Positions 7,303 to 14,892 of a DNA stretch of 27,974 nt are shown one piece after another. Position 1 is the stretch's first letter. The number at the start of each line of letters is the position of its first letter. The DNA is from Candidatus Altarchaeota archaeon (GTDB lineage: Archaea; Altiarchaeota; Altiarchaeia; IMC4; QMZM01), in the NCBI GenBank assembly GCA_018897475.1, contig JAHIKS010000131.1:1-27974 (forward strand). Direction: 5' to 3'. Below the pieces are notes generated by a model. That model ran no database searches and was not told where the DNA came from. It was given only the letters and a program-made list of their open reading frames with translations. A program made the translations under genes and the position numbers.

Positions 7303-8247
7303 CTATGCCAGAACCCCCTGAAGGAGGTTGAATACATAACCAAGGACTATTATTCCTGCGCAAACGAGCCCGAAGAAGAGCAGAATCAGCCTTATCTTCA
7401 TCACCCTTCTCAGTATCACGGCTTCCGGTAGGCTTAAAGCAGCAGTGGCCATCATGAAGGCCAGGGCAGTTCCCAGAGGCACCCCCTTCTGGAACAGAAC
7501 AAGCGCTATCGGAACCACGGCGCTGCAGTTTGCATATATTGGAACGCCAAGGACTGCGGCTATCGGCACAGATAGAATTCCTGCACGGTTTATGGCATTC
7601 TGTATGAATTCCTCAGGAACAAAGCCGTGGATGAGTGCTCCAATCCCAACTCCCAGAATAATCCAGGGCCAGAGCTTTCTGACAATGGTGATTGCCTCCT
7701 GGATGCCGTAGTCAATTCTGCTTTTGAGATTTGTGAATTCATTATCATTTCCATTGCTGGAAACAAGGTCCGCTACTATCTGGTCCTCCATCTTCAGCCT
7801 CCCGATTACAATGCCTGAAACCGTACCCAGCAGAATTCCCAGGCCTATGTAAGCGAGAGTTATCTTCCAGCCGAAGAAGCCGAACATCAATACTGCAAGG
7901 TATTCATTTATCAGTGGCGAGGTTACGAGAAAGGCGAATGCAGGGCCAAGGGGGACCCCCGCCTCGAGGAAGCTTATGAAGATTGGTATCGATGAGCATG
8001 AGCAGAAGGGAGTTATCGCTCCGAATAGAGAAGCGAAGAGATAGCTCAAACCCTTCTTCCCGGACAGCCACCCCTTAATCTTTCGCTGGGGTATGTAACT
8101 CCTGAGAAAGCCTATTGCCGCAATCATGAAGAAGAGAAGCAGAATAATCTTGACGGAGTCGTAGATGAAGAAATGCAGTGTCTGCCCAAGTGCAGAATCC
8201 CCCAGCCCGAGCGATAAGATGAGCCAGTCGCAGAAGGACTCTAACAT
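7303..8247 (-). CDS. Permease of the DUF318/ArsP (UPF0718) family
   Basis: An integral membrane protein of 314 residues with about eight hydrophobic segments. The family hallmark FCSCSSIPIF is present, with the two Cys typical of ArsP-type permeases, followed by EAGVPLGPAFAF and TSPLINEY; a related half-repeat later reads ANCSAVVPI and KGVPLGTALAF. Characterised members export trivalent organoarsenicals; most others are uncharacterised, so the substrate here is unknown. The gene directly follows a 54-residue Cys-rich gene, whose TAA touches this ATG, so they are co-translated and probably act together. No arsR or arsenate reductase gene is nearby. Confidence 0.88.
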   Translation of the reverse strand: MLESFCDWLILSLGLGDSALGQTLHFFIYDSVKIILLLFFMIAAIGFLRSYIPQRKIKGWLSGKKGLSYLFASLFGAITPFCSCSSIPIFISFLEAGVPLGPAFAFLVTSPLINEYLAVLMFGFFGWKITLAYIGLGILLGTVSGIVIGRLKMEDQIVADLVSSNGNDNEFTNLKSRIDYGIQEAITIVRKLWPWIILGVGIGALIHGFVPEEFIQNAINRAGILSVPIAAVLGVPIYANCSAVVPIALVLFQKGVPLGTALAFMMATAALSLPEAVILRRVMKIRLILLFFGLVCAGIIVLGYVFNLLQGVLA

Positions 8248-8412
8248 TTAACCGCAGCACCTCTTCTTCTCTTTCTCTTCGCTCTTGCAAGCACAACCCT
8301 TCTTCTCTTCCTCTTCGCTCTCGCAGGCACAGCCCTTCGATTTGGACTCCTGCTCGAGCTTCCCGTCGAGCTTGTCCAAAATCCTGCCGATGAAACCCTT
8401 CTTGTCTGACAT
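8248..8412 (-). CDS. Tiny Cys-rich, probably metal-binding protein
   Basis: A 54-residue protein. Residues 1-22 form a basic amphipathic stretch (KKGFIGRILDKLDGKL). The rest is two near-identical units, KGCACESEEEEK and KGCACKSEEKEK, then RCCG at the C-terminus, six Cys in 27 residues separated by Glu/Lys runs. Paired Cys of this sort bind soft metals or metalloids. Its stop codon abuts the permease start, and it has the same orientation, so the natural inference is a metal(loid) chaperone or sensor feeding the permease. I know no named family for it. The start at 8412 is 30 bases from the probable start of the divergent DUF99 gene. Confidence 0.75.
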   Translation of the reverse strand: MSDKKGFIGRILDKLDGKLEQESKSKGCACESEEEEKKGCACKSEEKEKKRCCG

Positions 8413-8415
8413 GAT

Positions 8416-8422
8416 ATTTATA
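8416..8422 (+). promoter_or_regulatory. TATA-like box for DUF99 gene
   Basis: ATTTATA lies 21-27 bases before the ATG at 8443, fitting a leaderless start there. If transcription begins where this predicts, the upstream ATG at 8422 would not be in the transcript. Confidence 0.45.
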
Positions 8423-8435
8423 TGAGAAACAAAAA

Positions 8436-8442
8436 CTTAAAG
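8436..8442 (-). promoter_or_regulatory. TATA-like box for Cys-rich protein gene
   Basis: On the minus strand this reads CTTTAAG, 24-30 bases before the ATG at 8412. The two divergent boxes are interleaved within 30 bases, so binding at one may exclude the other. Confidence 0.35.
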
Positions 8443-9042
8443 ATGAAGGAGGTAAAATTCTACAGCCTCAAAAAGGAGATTCGAATTCTCGGTATTGATG
8501 ACGCCCCCTTTGACTTCAGGAAGGACAAGGAGACGATGCTGATAGGCACCGTGTTCAGGGGCGGAGAGTGGCTTGATGGAATTCTAAGGACAGAGGTCAA
8601 GGTTGACGGCAATGACGCTACTGACACAATCATCGAGATGGTGAAAAGATGCAAGTTCAAGGATCTGCGAGTGATAATGTTGGATGGATTGGGCTTTGCA
8701 GGTTTCAATCTCGTCGATATGGCGAGGGTATTCAAAGAGACCAAGCTGCCAGTGATAGTGGTTGTCAGGAAGATGCCCGACTTCAAAAAGATAAAGAAGG
8801 CGATAAAGAACCTGCAGCATGCAGAATTCTATAATGATTGTATCAAAAAGGCAGGAATTCCCCAGAAGGTCGAAACGAAGAAGAATAAATTCATTCACAT
8901 CCAGTTCCATGGGCTCAGGTTCGAGGATGCAGAAAGGATAGTGAAACTATCCTCCACCCGAAGCCTTATTCCAGAGCCCATTAGAGTGGCTCATCTCATT
9001 GCATCGGGGGTAGCTCTGGGAGAATCCAGAGGCAACGCCTAG
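8443..9042 (+). CDS. DUF99 (UPF0215) family protein
   Basis: Archaeal protein family with a fold related to endonuclease V; no established function. The diagnostic opening KKEIRILGIDDAPF is present, followed by GTVFRGGEWLDGIL and VIMLDGLGFAGFNLVD, then PVIVVVRKMPDF. From the ATG at 8443 it is 199 residues, usual for the family; the ATG at 8422 would add seven residues (MRNKNLK). The 8443 start is preferred because of the TATA-like box at 8416-8422. The gene ends four bases into argJ on the opposite strand (convergent overlap 9039-9042). Asp in GIDDAP and in MLDGLG are positions comparable to the acidic residues of endonuclease V, but catalysis is not shown for this family. Confidence 0.9.
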   Translation: MKEVKFYSLKKEIRILGIDDAPFDFRKDKETMLIGTVFRGGEWLDGILRTEVKVDGNDATDTIIEMVKRCKFKDLRVIMLDGLGFAGFNLVDMARVFKETKLPVIVVVRKMPDFKKIKKAIKNLQHAEFYNDCIKKAGIPQKVETKKNKFIHIQFHGLRFEDAERIVKLSSTRSLIPEPIRVAHLIASGVALGESRGNA

Positions 9043-10187
9043 CTGTACTCGGCATTAATCTTCACGTACTCCGGCGTAAGGTCGCAGCCGAACGCGGTCG
9101 CTTCCCCATTGCCCGAGCCAAGATTAACGAGAATTCTTATCTCTTTACCCTTAAGAATTTCACCGGCCTTCTTCAAATCATTTACTTTACCTTTTTTGAC
9201 AACAGCAACATTCCCCTTCTCTGATTGAAATTCTATATCTATCTTTTCAAAATTCACATCAATAACCGAACCAAGAGCAGACACAATCCTGCCCCAGTTC
9301 GGGTTCTCCCCGTATACGGCAGACTTTACAAGGTTTGATGAGACCACCGCTTTGGCACCCTTTCTCGCGGTTTCACTATCGGCTGCGCCAGAAACCTCCA
9401 CCTCGATGAACTTCTCGGAGCCTTCGCCGTCTTTGGCAATCATCTTCGCCAGCTCTACCGTTGCGTAATCCAGCGCCGCCTGAAAATCTCCCTGGGAGCA
9501 GTCGAACTTTCCATTGCTGAGCAACAGGACGGTATCGTTGGTGCTCATGTCCCCATCCACGGAAAGCATATTGAAGCTGCTGTCAACGCTCTTTGAGAGG
9601 GCATCCTGCAGTTCTTTTCTGCCAAGATTCGCGTTCGTGGTCAAAAAGCAGAGTATCGTCGCCATGTCGGGGTTAATCATCCCGGCTCCCTTGGCAATTC
9701 CACCAACCTTTATGCCATTGAATTCAACAGAGATTTCCTTTGAGAACGTATCGGTGGTCATGATTGCCTCTGCTGCGAGACGGCCCCCTTTCTCCGAGAG
9801 ATTCTTGCCCGCCTCCCTGGTAAGTTCCTCAATAATTCCCAAATCCAGATTCTTACCGATTATTCCGGTTGAGGCAACTGCAACATTATCAGCATCAATC
9901 CCAAGCTCTTTTGCAGCCAGCTCGCACATCTTTTTGGCATCCTGCAGAGCATTTTTAACGCAGCAGTTGGCGTTTCCAGAATTGATTACGATTGCCTGAA
10001 TTCCGCTTTCCAGTTTCTTTCCGTCAAGTAAGACGTGGGCAGCTTTGACACTATTTCTGGTAAATACCCCTGCGCTTTTGCAGACCTCTCCACTAACAAT
10101 GAGTGCAAGGCCGTATTTGCCCCGCTTTAAACCGCTAGCTTTGAAGCCATCTATGCAGATTCCTTTGCTGGTCCTTTCCATATCCAT
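9039..10187 (-). CDS. argJ: Glutamate N-acetyltransferase / ornithine acetyltransferase
   Basis: Moves the acetyl group from N-acetylornithine to glutamate in the cyclic arginine pathway; some archaeal forms also use acetyl-CoA. The 382-residue precursor cuts itself at the Ala-Thr bond in NPDMATIL, making Thr 177 the nucleophile; KGAGMINPDM before it and the STGIIG loop (106-111, oxyanion region) are intact. The C-terminus ends in CDLTPEYVKINAEY, close to the family's usual end. Two ATGs sit at the start (10187 and 10181). A TATA-like box at 10217-10224 fits transcription from just before 10187. No other arg gene is adjacent. Confidence 0.95.
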   Translation of the reverse strand: MDMERTSKGICIDGFKASGLKRGKYGLALIVSGEVCKSAGVFTRNSVKAAHVLLDGKKLESGIQAIVINSGNANCCVKNALQDAKKMCELAAKELGIDADNVAVASTGIIGKNLDLGIIEELTREAGKNLSEKGGRLAAEAIMTTDTFSKEISVEFNGIKVGGIAKGAGMINPDMATILCFLTTNANLGRKELQDALSKSVDSSFNMLSVDGDMSTNDTVLLLSNGKFDCSQGDFQAALDYATVELAKMIAKDGEGSEKFIEVEVSGAADSETARKGAKAVVSSNLVKSAVYGENPNWGRIVSALGSVIDVNFEKIDIEFQSEKGNVAVVKKGKVNDLKKAGEILKGKEIRILVNLGSGNGEATAFGCDLTPEYVKINAEYS

Positions 10188-10216
10188 ATCAATTATTAAA
10201 CTTTTGATAGGATATC

Positions 10217-10224
10217 TTTATATA
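10217..10224 (-). promoter_or_regulatory. TATA box for argJ
   Basis: TATATAAA on the minus strand, 30-37 bases before the first argJ ATG; the strongest TATA-like sequence in this interval. Confidence 0.55.
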
Positions 10225-10238
10225 GTAAACCACCAACC

Positions 10239-10476
10239 AAGTTGGTTTTAGTCCAACTTACCCATCAACGCTTTTGGCTCAGGTATAAGCTAGAGCAAGG
10301 GCGGTTTAGTTCGCCCCATCCACCCAACCATGTAGGCTAGAAGGGTGCTCCCTCACGGAAGGCTTGATTAACTATCTAACCAAGCACTCTAAATACTTTG
10401 TGGGAGAGCATTGGAAACGTGAGGAAAGTAATTTGATGTAGGTTGAAATATTCATCTCCCTACTGAAACAGGAGAT
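10239..10476 (+). ncRNA. Structured leader / candidate RNA upstream of purF
   Basis: The 306-base gap between argJ and purF holds no gene but many complementary segments: AAGTTGG (10239-10245) with CCAACTT (10253-10259); GGGCG (10299-10303) with CGCCC (10312-10316); an 11-base stem TGCTCCCTCAC (10346-10356) with GTGGGAGAGCA (10400-10410), one mismatch and one G-T; nested inside it GCTTGATT (10362-10369) with AACCAAGC (10378-10385), one mismatch; GTAGG (10438-10442) with CCTAC (10459-10463); and ATCTCC (10454-10459) with GGAGAT (10471-10476). The last two interlock as a pseudoknot or act as alternatives. It ends 17 bases before the purF ATG. It could be a cis-regulator of purF or an independent RNA gene; it does not match the conserved cores of RNase P or SRP RNA as I know them. 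Confidence 0.5.
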
Positions 10477-10493
10477 TCCATTCCACATTTAAG

Positions 10494-11858
10494 ATGAAGC
10501 CCCGCCACGAGTGTGCAGTCTTTGGCATAAAATCAGACTCCGACGTTTTCGATAAGATATATTTCGGCCTTTATTCCATGCAACACCGCGGCCAGGAATC
10601 TGCAGGCATTGCGACCTTCTCCGACAAGATCGATGTTCATAGGGAGATGGGTCTCGTTTCCGAGGTCTTCAAGGGCGTTTATCTCGAGGGGAAGTCCGGC
10701 ATCGGTCACGTTAGGTATTCAACAACCGGTGAGTCAGGAATAGAGAACGCCCAGCCATTGACGATAAACTATGCTGGGGGGAGCTTTGCCATCGCCCATA
10801 ACGGAAATCTGATAAATTCCAAGGAACTGAGAGATGAGCTGGAGAAGAAGGGCAGCGTTTTTACTACGACTACAGATACTGAGATTATAGCCCAGCTTAT
10901 AGTGCAGGAGCATCTAAGGAGCGGAGACTTTATGGAGGGTTTGAAGGAGGCGATGAAGCAACTGAGGGGCGCCTATTGTCTCGTCATCCTCAAGGACGAG
11001 GAGATTATAGCCATAAGGGATCCCTGGGCAGTCCACCCCATGGTTCTCGGAAAGTCAAAGGACAGCTATGTCGTAGCTTCAGAGAGCTGCGCCCTTGACA
11101 CAGTCGATATACCTCTCGTGAGGGACATAAAACCCGGAGAGATTCTCGTCATCGGGGATGAGTTGAAATCCTATTCCATAGGCACGGAGAAGATATCACG
11201 CTGCATGTTCGAGTACGTATATTTTGCAAGAGCCGACTCCGTTCTGGATGGAATCAACGTCTATGATGTCAGGAAGAATCTCGGCAGAACACTGCACAAG
11301 GAGGCCCCTGTAACGGCAGACCTGACTACAGCAGTTCCCGACTCTGGCATTACCACTGCAATCGGCTATTCGAGGGAGTCGAAGATTCCCTACGGAGAGA
11401 GCCTTATGAAGAACCGTTATCTTGGTAGAACATTCATAATGCCGGAGCAGAAGGAGAGAGAGGTTGGAGTCAAGCTGAAGCTCAACCCCATAAAGAGTGA
11501 GATAAAGGGCAAGAAGATAGTTCTTGCTGACGACTCAATAGTCCGGGGCACCACGGTAAGGAACCTGATAAATCTCCTGAGGACGGCCGGGGCAAAGGAG
11601 GTGCACGTGAGAATCTCCTGCCCGCCTGTGAAACATCCCTGCTTCTATGGAATTGACATGCAGACCGAGGAAGAATTCATTGCTTCAAATAAATCGGTCA
11701 AGGACATATGCAAGGAGATTGGCGCTGATTCACTGGCCTATACAAGCCTTGAGGGACTGATAAAGGCCATAGGAATCCCAAAGAAGAATCTGTGCCTTGC
11801 TTGCCTCACCGGAGACTATCCGATAAAAGAGGAGCAAACGAAGCTGAAAGTTGAATAA
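10494..11858 (+). CDS. purF: Amidophosphoribosyltransferase
   Basis: First committed step of purine synthesis: PRPP plus glutamine gives phosphoribosylamine. The 454-residue protein has an N-terminal Ntn-type glutaminase domain beginning at Cys 7 (HECAVFGI); the six residues before it would be cut off to free the nucleophile. RHGQES-type motif appears as MQHRGQESAG, then GHVRYST. The C-terminal half carries the PRPP loop VLADDSIVRGTT. CFYGID and the final CLACLTGDYP supply Cys at positions that bind an iron-sulfur cluster in the Bacillus-type enzyme. The start is fixed by the closeness of Cys 7. The 5' region has the structured element described separately. Convergent with thyA. Confidence 0.97.
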   Translation: MKPRHECAVFGIKSDSDVFDKIYFGLYSMQHRGQESAGIATFSDKIDVHREMGLVSEVFKGVYLEGKSGIGHVRYSTTGESGIENAQPLTINYAGGSFAIAHNGNLINSKELRDELEKKGSVFTTTTDTEIIAQLIVQEHLRSGDFMEGLKEAMKQLRGAYCLVILKDEEIIAIRDPWAVHPMVLGKSKDSYVVASESCALDTVDIPLVRDIKPGEILVIGDELKSYSIGTEKISRCMFEYVYFARADSVLDGINVYDVRKNLGRTLHKEAPVTADLTTAVPDSGITTAIGYSRESKIPYGESLMKNRYLGRTFIMPEQKEREVGVKLKLNPIKSEIKGKKIVLADDSIVRGTTVRNLINLLRTAGAKEVHVRISCPPVKHPCFYGIDMQTEEEFIASNKSVKDICKEIGADSLAYTSLEGLIKAIGIPKKNLCLACLTGDYPIKEEQTKLKVE

Positions 11859-11917
11859 CGACAGGCCTTACCTGATTGCCTGAATAGACCCTGGCACGAC
11901 CACAGGGATAGCCGGAA

Positions 11918-12586
11918 TTAATCCTTTTCTGCCTTAAATTTTGGTCTATTTGCCCCTGACTTTATCAGGTTATCAACCATCTCGAACTGCCTCTCGTAGA
12001 GGTGTATGTTCTTTGAGAATGCACTAGTAGTTCCTGGCCCGACCCCAATCCTTTCCGCCATGTACTCCTTCAAAAGCTGAAGCCCTGCAACGTTCGCTGG
12101 AAACCCGGCGTAGGCATCCCAGGACCTAAAATAGACCAGAAAATTCAGTTTATCATCCAGAATCTCAGTATCGATTACCGTAAGGCACGGAGGGTCATGG
12201 CTGTTGATATCCTCCGGCTGCCTTATGAGCATGGTATTCTGTCTGTCATTCCTGAACTCCTTGTAGCGCTCAATGACCCGCTCTATCTGGTCTATGGGCT
12301 TCCTGAGCCTCTCGCCATAGGTATACTCCTCACCCTCCTTTTTATCCCCTACAAAAAGGTACTCGAGGGCATACTGCTCCACGTACTTCATGGCAAAGGG
12401 GGCGCCTTCATGCACCAGAGGGCGGTTCTCCGGTTGTTCTATAATTAACGAGAGAGAAATCTTCTTCGTCTTTGTCAGCTCTGAGCCCCGCTCTATATTG
12501 AACTCACCCCCTTCCTCATGGATTTTCCTGACGACCTGAATCCAGGCATCAGGGATGTCAAAAGCTTCTATATGAAATAGACTCAT
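11918..12586 (-). CDS. thyA: Thymidylate synthase, archaeal ThyA type
   Basis: Methylates dUMP to dTMP, probably with methylene-tetrahydromethanopterin or a related folate as C1 donor, as proposed for the short archaeal enzymes. At 222 residues it matches the archaeal form and is shorter than bacterial ThyA (about 264). Motifs: RQNTMLIRQPED; catalytic Cys in HDPPCLTVID; YFRSWDAYAGFPAN, equivalent to the ThyA RSxDxxLGxPxN segment that holds the nucleotide; then QLLKEYMAERIGV. The start ATGA overlaps the tpiA stop by four bases, so the two are co-translated. Confidence 0.92.
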   Translation of the reverse strand: MSLFHIEAFDIPDAWIQVVRKIHEEGGEFNIERGSELTKTKKISLSLIIEQPENRPLVHEGAPFAMKYVEQYALEYLFVGDKKEGEEYTYGERLRKPIDQIERVIERYKEFRNDRQNTMLIRQPEDINSHDPPCLTVIDTEILDDKLNFLVYFRSWDAYAGFPANVAGLQLLKEYMAERIGVGPGTTSAFSKNIHLYERQFEMVDNLIKSGANRPKFKAEKD

Positions 12587-13251
12587 CCTAATCCTTTAAC
12601 CAGGTCCAGAAGAACGGCCTTCGGGTCCTTTGCCTTTACGACTCCGGAAGCGAGAAGCACGCCACACGTTCCAAGCTCTATTGCCTTCTTCACATCCTCT
12701 CCGGTTGAGATTCCAGCACCGCACAGGACCTTGACGTTGGGATTTACACTCTTTACTGCATCCACCGAGCCACTTATTATCTCCGGTTGCGCCTTTGAGA
12801 CCGAGATACCTGAGCCTATAAGCTCCGGGGGCTCTATGGCTACAAAATCAGGACCGAGGGCAGCAGCAGCCTTTGTAACCTCAACATTGTTGGTGCATAC
12901 AATGGAGGTCATCCCCAGCTCTCTAAGCTTCTTGATATTTGCTTCGATATCTGCAAGCTTCAGCCTCATCTCCGAGTGGTTTATCAGGCTCCCAACCGCT
13001 CCCGAGGCATTGACTGATTCTGGAAGAATATGTCCTGTATTGCTACCCACTTTTATATTATCTATGTGCTGGGCATAGACTGGAATTCCAACCCCCTGTG
13101 ATATTGCGTATATGTCACATGGCTGTGGAATTACTATTATCCTGGTCCCGGTTTCATTGGCAACCTCGTCGCAGATTTTTGCGAGCTTTATCGCATTCTC
13201 ACCCGTCGACTCTTCATACGTCTTGAAATTTAGAATTATGTAACTATCCAT
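12583..13251 (-). CDS. tpiA: Triosephosphate isomerase, archaeal
   Basis: Interconverts glyceraldehyde-3-phosphate and dihydroxyacetone phosphate. The 222-residue length is the compact archaeal version. Seen in order: NFKTYEES at the N-terminus (Asn and Lys of the active site), GHILPESVNASGAVGSLINHSEMR with the electrophilic His region, VAIEPPELIGSG with catalytic Glu, and the phosphate loop CGAGISTGED followed by GVLLASGVVKAKDP. AAGGTGAT (13256-13263, minus strand), complementary to the 16S 3' end, lies five bases before the ATG and fixes the start. It heads a two-gene operon with thyA. Confidence 0.96.
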   Translation of the reverse strand: MDSYIILNFKTYEESTGENAIKLAKICDEVANETGTRIIVIPQPCDIYAISQGVGIPVYAQHIDNIKVGSNTGHILPESVNASGAVGSLINHSEMRLKLADIEANIKKLRELGMTSIVCTNNVEVTKAAAALGPDFVAIEPPELIGSGISVSKAQPEIISGSVDAVKSVNPNVKVLCGAGISTGEDVKKAIELGTCGVLLASGVVKAKDPKAVLLDLVKGLG

Positions 13252-13255
13252 CTAC

Positions 13256-13263
13256 ATCACCTT
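13256..13263 (-). promoter_or_regulatory. Strong ribosome binding site of tpiA
   Basis: AAGGTGAT on the minus strand, five bases before the start, one of the best ribosome sites in the window and decisive for the tpiA start. Confidence 0.6.
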
Positions 13264-13320
13264 CTTAATACTTTGTCGTCTTTATTTATATCCTCTTTAG
13301 CTCTATATTTTATTAGGAAC

Positions 13321-13806
13321 ATGAAATCAAAGATTGAGGAAAAATATATCAGTTTATTCCTGCCCATATCCATATTAATCGTCATATTCATTGCCCTTTT
13401 AGTCTCACTCAACATGGGTGACCTGGACTCCACCCTCGACCCCTATATCCTCCTCTCCATCATCCTGCTCTTCCTCTTTATCGTCTTGGTCATTGTTATT
13501 ACCATCATCTACCTGATGTTCACCAGTGTCTTCTTACACAAAAGAGACGTCCTTGAGATGGAGCCTGAGGATATAAGGAAGATGAACGACGCCGAGCTGT
13601 TCGATTTACTGCACAAACTAAAAATCAAAAAGGAAAAGATTGAATACATGCTGAAGATAGCAAAGTCCAAATATCACAAGAGGGAGATGGACGAGAAAAG
13701 CCTCCAGGAGATAACAAAGGATAACCAGGAAAAATTACTCCAGATTGAGATGAAGATGAAGGAACTTGATGACCACATAAACAAATTGGGAAGTGATACA
13801 AGATGA
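13321..13806 (+). CDS. Two-helix membrane protein with cytoplasmic coiled coil
   Basis: Unrecognised 161-residue protein. The ATG at 13321 was chosen; a TTG at 13273 would add 16 residues but would overlap the TATA-like TTTATTTATA (13281-13290), which is placed correctly for 13321. Two membrane helices at about 11-31 and 42-70 are followed by a charged helix from about 85 to the end (KIKKEKIEYMLKIAKSKYHK and a second Lys/Glu/Leu-rich stretch), which looks like a coiled coil. The last four bases are shared with the start of the KaiC-like ATPase (ATGA), so the two are co-translated and probably interact, with this protein holding the ATPase at the membrane. The function is unknown. Confidence 0.75.
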   Translation: MKSKIEEKYISLFLPISILIVIFIALLVSLNMGDLDSTLDPYILLSIILLFLFIVLVIVITIIYLMFTSVFLHKRDVLEMEPEDIRKMNDAELFDLLHKLKIKKEKIEYMLKIAKSKYHKREMDEKSLQEITKDNQEKLLQIEMKMKELDDHINKLGSDTR

Positions 13807-14543
13807 CAGTTGAAAGGATAGAAACCGGGATAGAGGGATTTGATGAGCTGATCGAGGGGGGCTTTCCAAGGAAATCATGTATTCTTCTCTCGGGAATGCC
13901 CGGAACCGGAAAGACAATCTTCGGGCTCCAGTATCTCTGCCATGGTGCAAGCAATGGTGAAAAAGGCCTCTATGTGACCTTTGAGCAGAATATGGACGAC
14001 CTTATATCCAATGTCGGTGCATTTGAGTGGGGCATCCCAGCTTTGATGGATACGGGCAATCTCGAGTTACTCTCAATGGACATCGGGGAATTCAAGATTG
14101 ATGAACTGGTAAAGAAGGTCAAGGAAGAAGGCCACAAAAGGATCGTTCTGGACTCCCTCTCCACGATTCTTTCCCACCCAAAAATACTGGAGGAGATCGA
14201 CATGTCCTACATGTTCGTCGACAAGCTGGACCGGCTGATTCCAACAATCACGGACATAAACATCGCCACCCGATTTATTGTATACAACACAGTCAAGAAG
14301 ATAAAGTCCCTGGATTGCACCACCCTCATAACATCAGAGCTTCTAATGGACTCAAAGAGCCTCAGCAGGGATACAATATCAGAATTCCTGGCCGATGGCG
14401 TAATAACCCTACAGTACATAATGTCCGGCGTGGATACAGGCAGGAATCTCATGATAAGGAAGATGAGGAGCACCAAACACAGCGAGAACATCCACCCAAT
14501 AGAGTTTAGAAAGGGAGCCGGCTTCAGCGTTCTTATGCCCTAA
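13803..14543 (+). CDS. KaiC/RAD55-like RecA-superfamily ATPase
   Basis: A single-domain 246-residue RecA-fold ATPase. It opens with ERIETGIEGFDELIEGGFP, the standard KaiC-domain entry, then Walker A GMPGTGKT (31-38), YVTFEQNMDDL with a catalytic-type Glu after strand 2, Walker B RIVLDSLS, and a C-terminal region with RKMRSTKHSENIHPIEF, the KaiC-type R-KMR-T-H motif. Archaeal members include circadian-like, archaellum (FlaH) and signalling ATPases; no archaellum or chemotaxis gene is nearby, so it is not assigned to FlaH. GTGAT five bases before the ATG is a fair ribosome site within the end of the upstream gene. Coupling to the membrane coiled-coil protein suggests a membrane-associated switch. 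Substrate unknown. Confidence 0.88.
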   Translation: MTVERIETGIEGFDELIEGGFPRKSCILLSGMPGTGKTIFGLQYLCHGASNGEKGLYVTFEQNMDDLISNVGAFEWGIPALMDTGNLELLSMDIGEFKIDELVKKVKEEGHKRIVLDSLSTILSHPKILEEIDMSYMFVDKLDRLIPTITDINIATRFIVYNTVKKIKSLDCTTLITSELLMDSKSLSRDTISEFLADGVITLQYIMSGVDTGRNLMIRKMRSTKHSENIHPIEFRKGAGFSVLMP

Positions 14544-14585
14544 TTCTTGGAATTTAAGAATAGATTGTATATATCTCTACTACAC

Positions 14586-14658
14586 GCGTCCATAGTCTAG
14601 TCTGGTAGGACTTCGGCCTTCCAAGCCGATAACTCGGGTTCAAATCCCGATGGGCGCA
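14586..14658 (+). tRNA. tRNA-Gly (anticodon UCC)
   Basis: Full cloverleaf: acceptor GCGTCCA pairs with TGGGCGC (one G-T), D arm GTCT/GGAC, anticodon stem TCGGC/GCCGA around loop CTTCCAA, T stem TCGGG/CCCGA around TTCAAAT. Discriminator base A, no CCA encoded, no intron. An upstream TATA-like TATATA near 14570 is close. The 15-base repeat follows 16 bases downstream. Confidence 0.95.
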
Positions 14659-14674
14659 AACGGTTCATTCAGAA

Positions 14675-14689
14675 AAAGTTAGGCACTAC
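14675..14689. repeat. 15-base motif copy after tRNA-Gly
   Basis: Exact AAAGTTAGGCACTAC, followed by AAAAAA as in the diverged copy at 458-474. This is the only exact copy outside a coding sequence. Confidence 0.5.
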
Positions 14690-14709
14690 AAAAAATCCAG
14701 AAACAGAAT

Positions 14710-14874
14710 TTACTCCTCCGCATTCTCACCGGGAGCGTGATGGTTGCAGAGACTTGCATAGTCGGCAGCTATGACGATATTGAAGCAGCTGCAGAAGTTT
14801 GCCGGCACTGAGCCCAGTTCGTTATGATGCTTGCACTCATAGCACGTCCTCATCACTTTCTCGTATATGCCCAT
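14710..14874 (-). CDS. 54-residue Cys/His-rich small protein
   Basis: A short gene between two tRNA genes on the opposite strand. The product begins MGIYEKVMRTCYECKHHNE and has Cys at 11, 14, 28, 30 and 43 and His pairs at 16-17 and 45-46: CxxCxHH, CSC, CNHH. This spacing suggests one or two zinc sites or a small iron-sulfur/heme-free metal knuckle. The codon pattern looks coding and the frame is closed at both ends. A TATA-like box at 14893-14902 is about 20-28 bases before the ATG, suggesting a leaderless transcript. I recognise no family. Confidence 0.65.
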   Translation of the reverse strand: MGIYEKVMRTCYECKHHNELGSVPANFCSCFNIVIAADYASLCNHHAPGENAEE

Positions 14875-14892
14875 TGTTGCTCTACTGAGGTC

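Noticed and set aside
10420..10470. RNase P RNA-like GAGGAAAG and GAAACAG words in the purF leader
   Set aside because: The conserved cores are incomplete and not in the RNase P order; I do not call it.
10188..10493. Remnant of a transposon or second tnpB in the purF leader
   Set aside because: Translation of the three plus-strand frames gave no TnpB-like segment longer than a few residues, and its stems differ from those at the tnpB end at 1640-1785.
13803..14543. FlaH archaellum ATPase
   Set aside because: Same fold, but no other archaellum gene is present and the partner is a two-helix coiled-coil protein.
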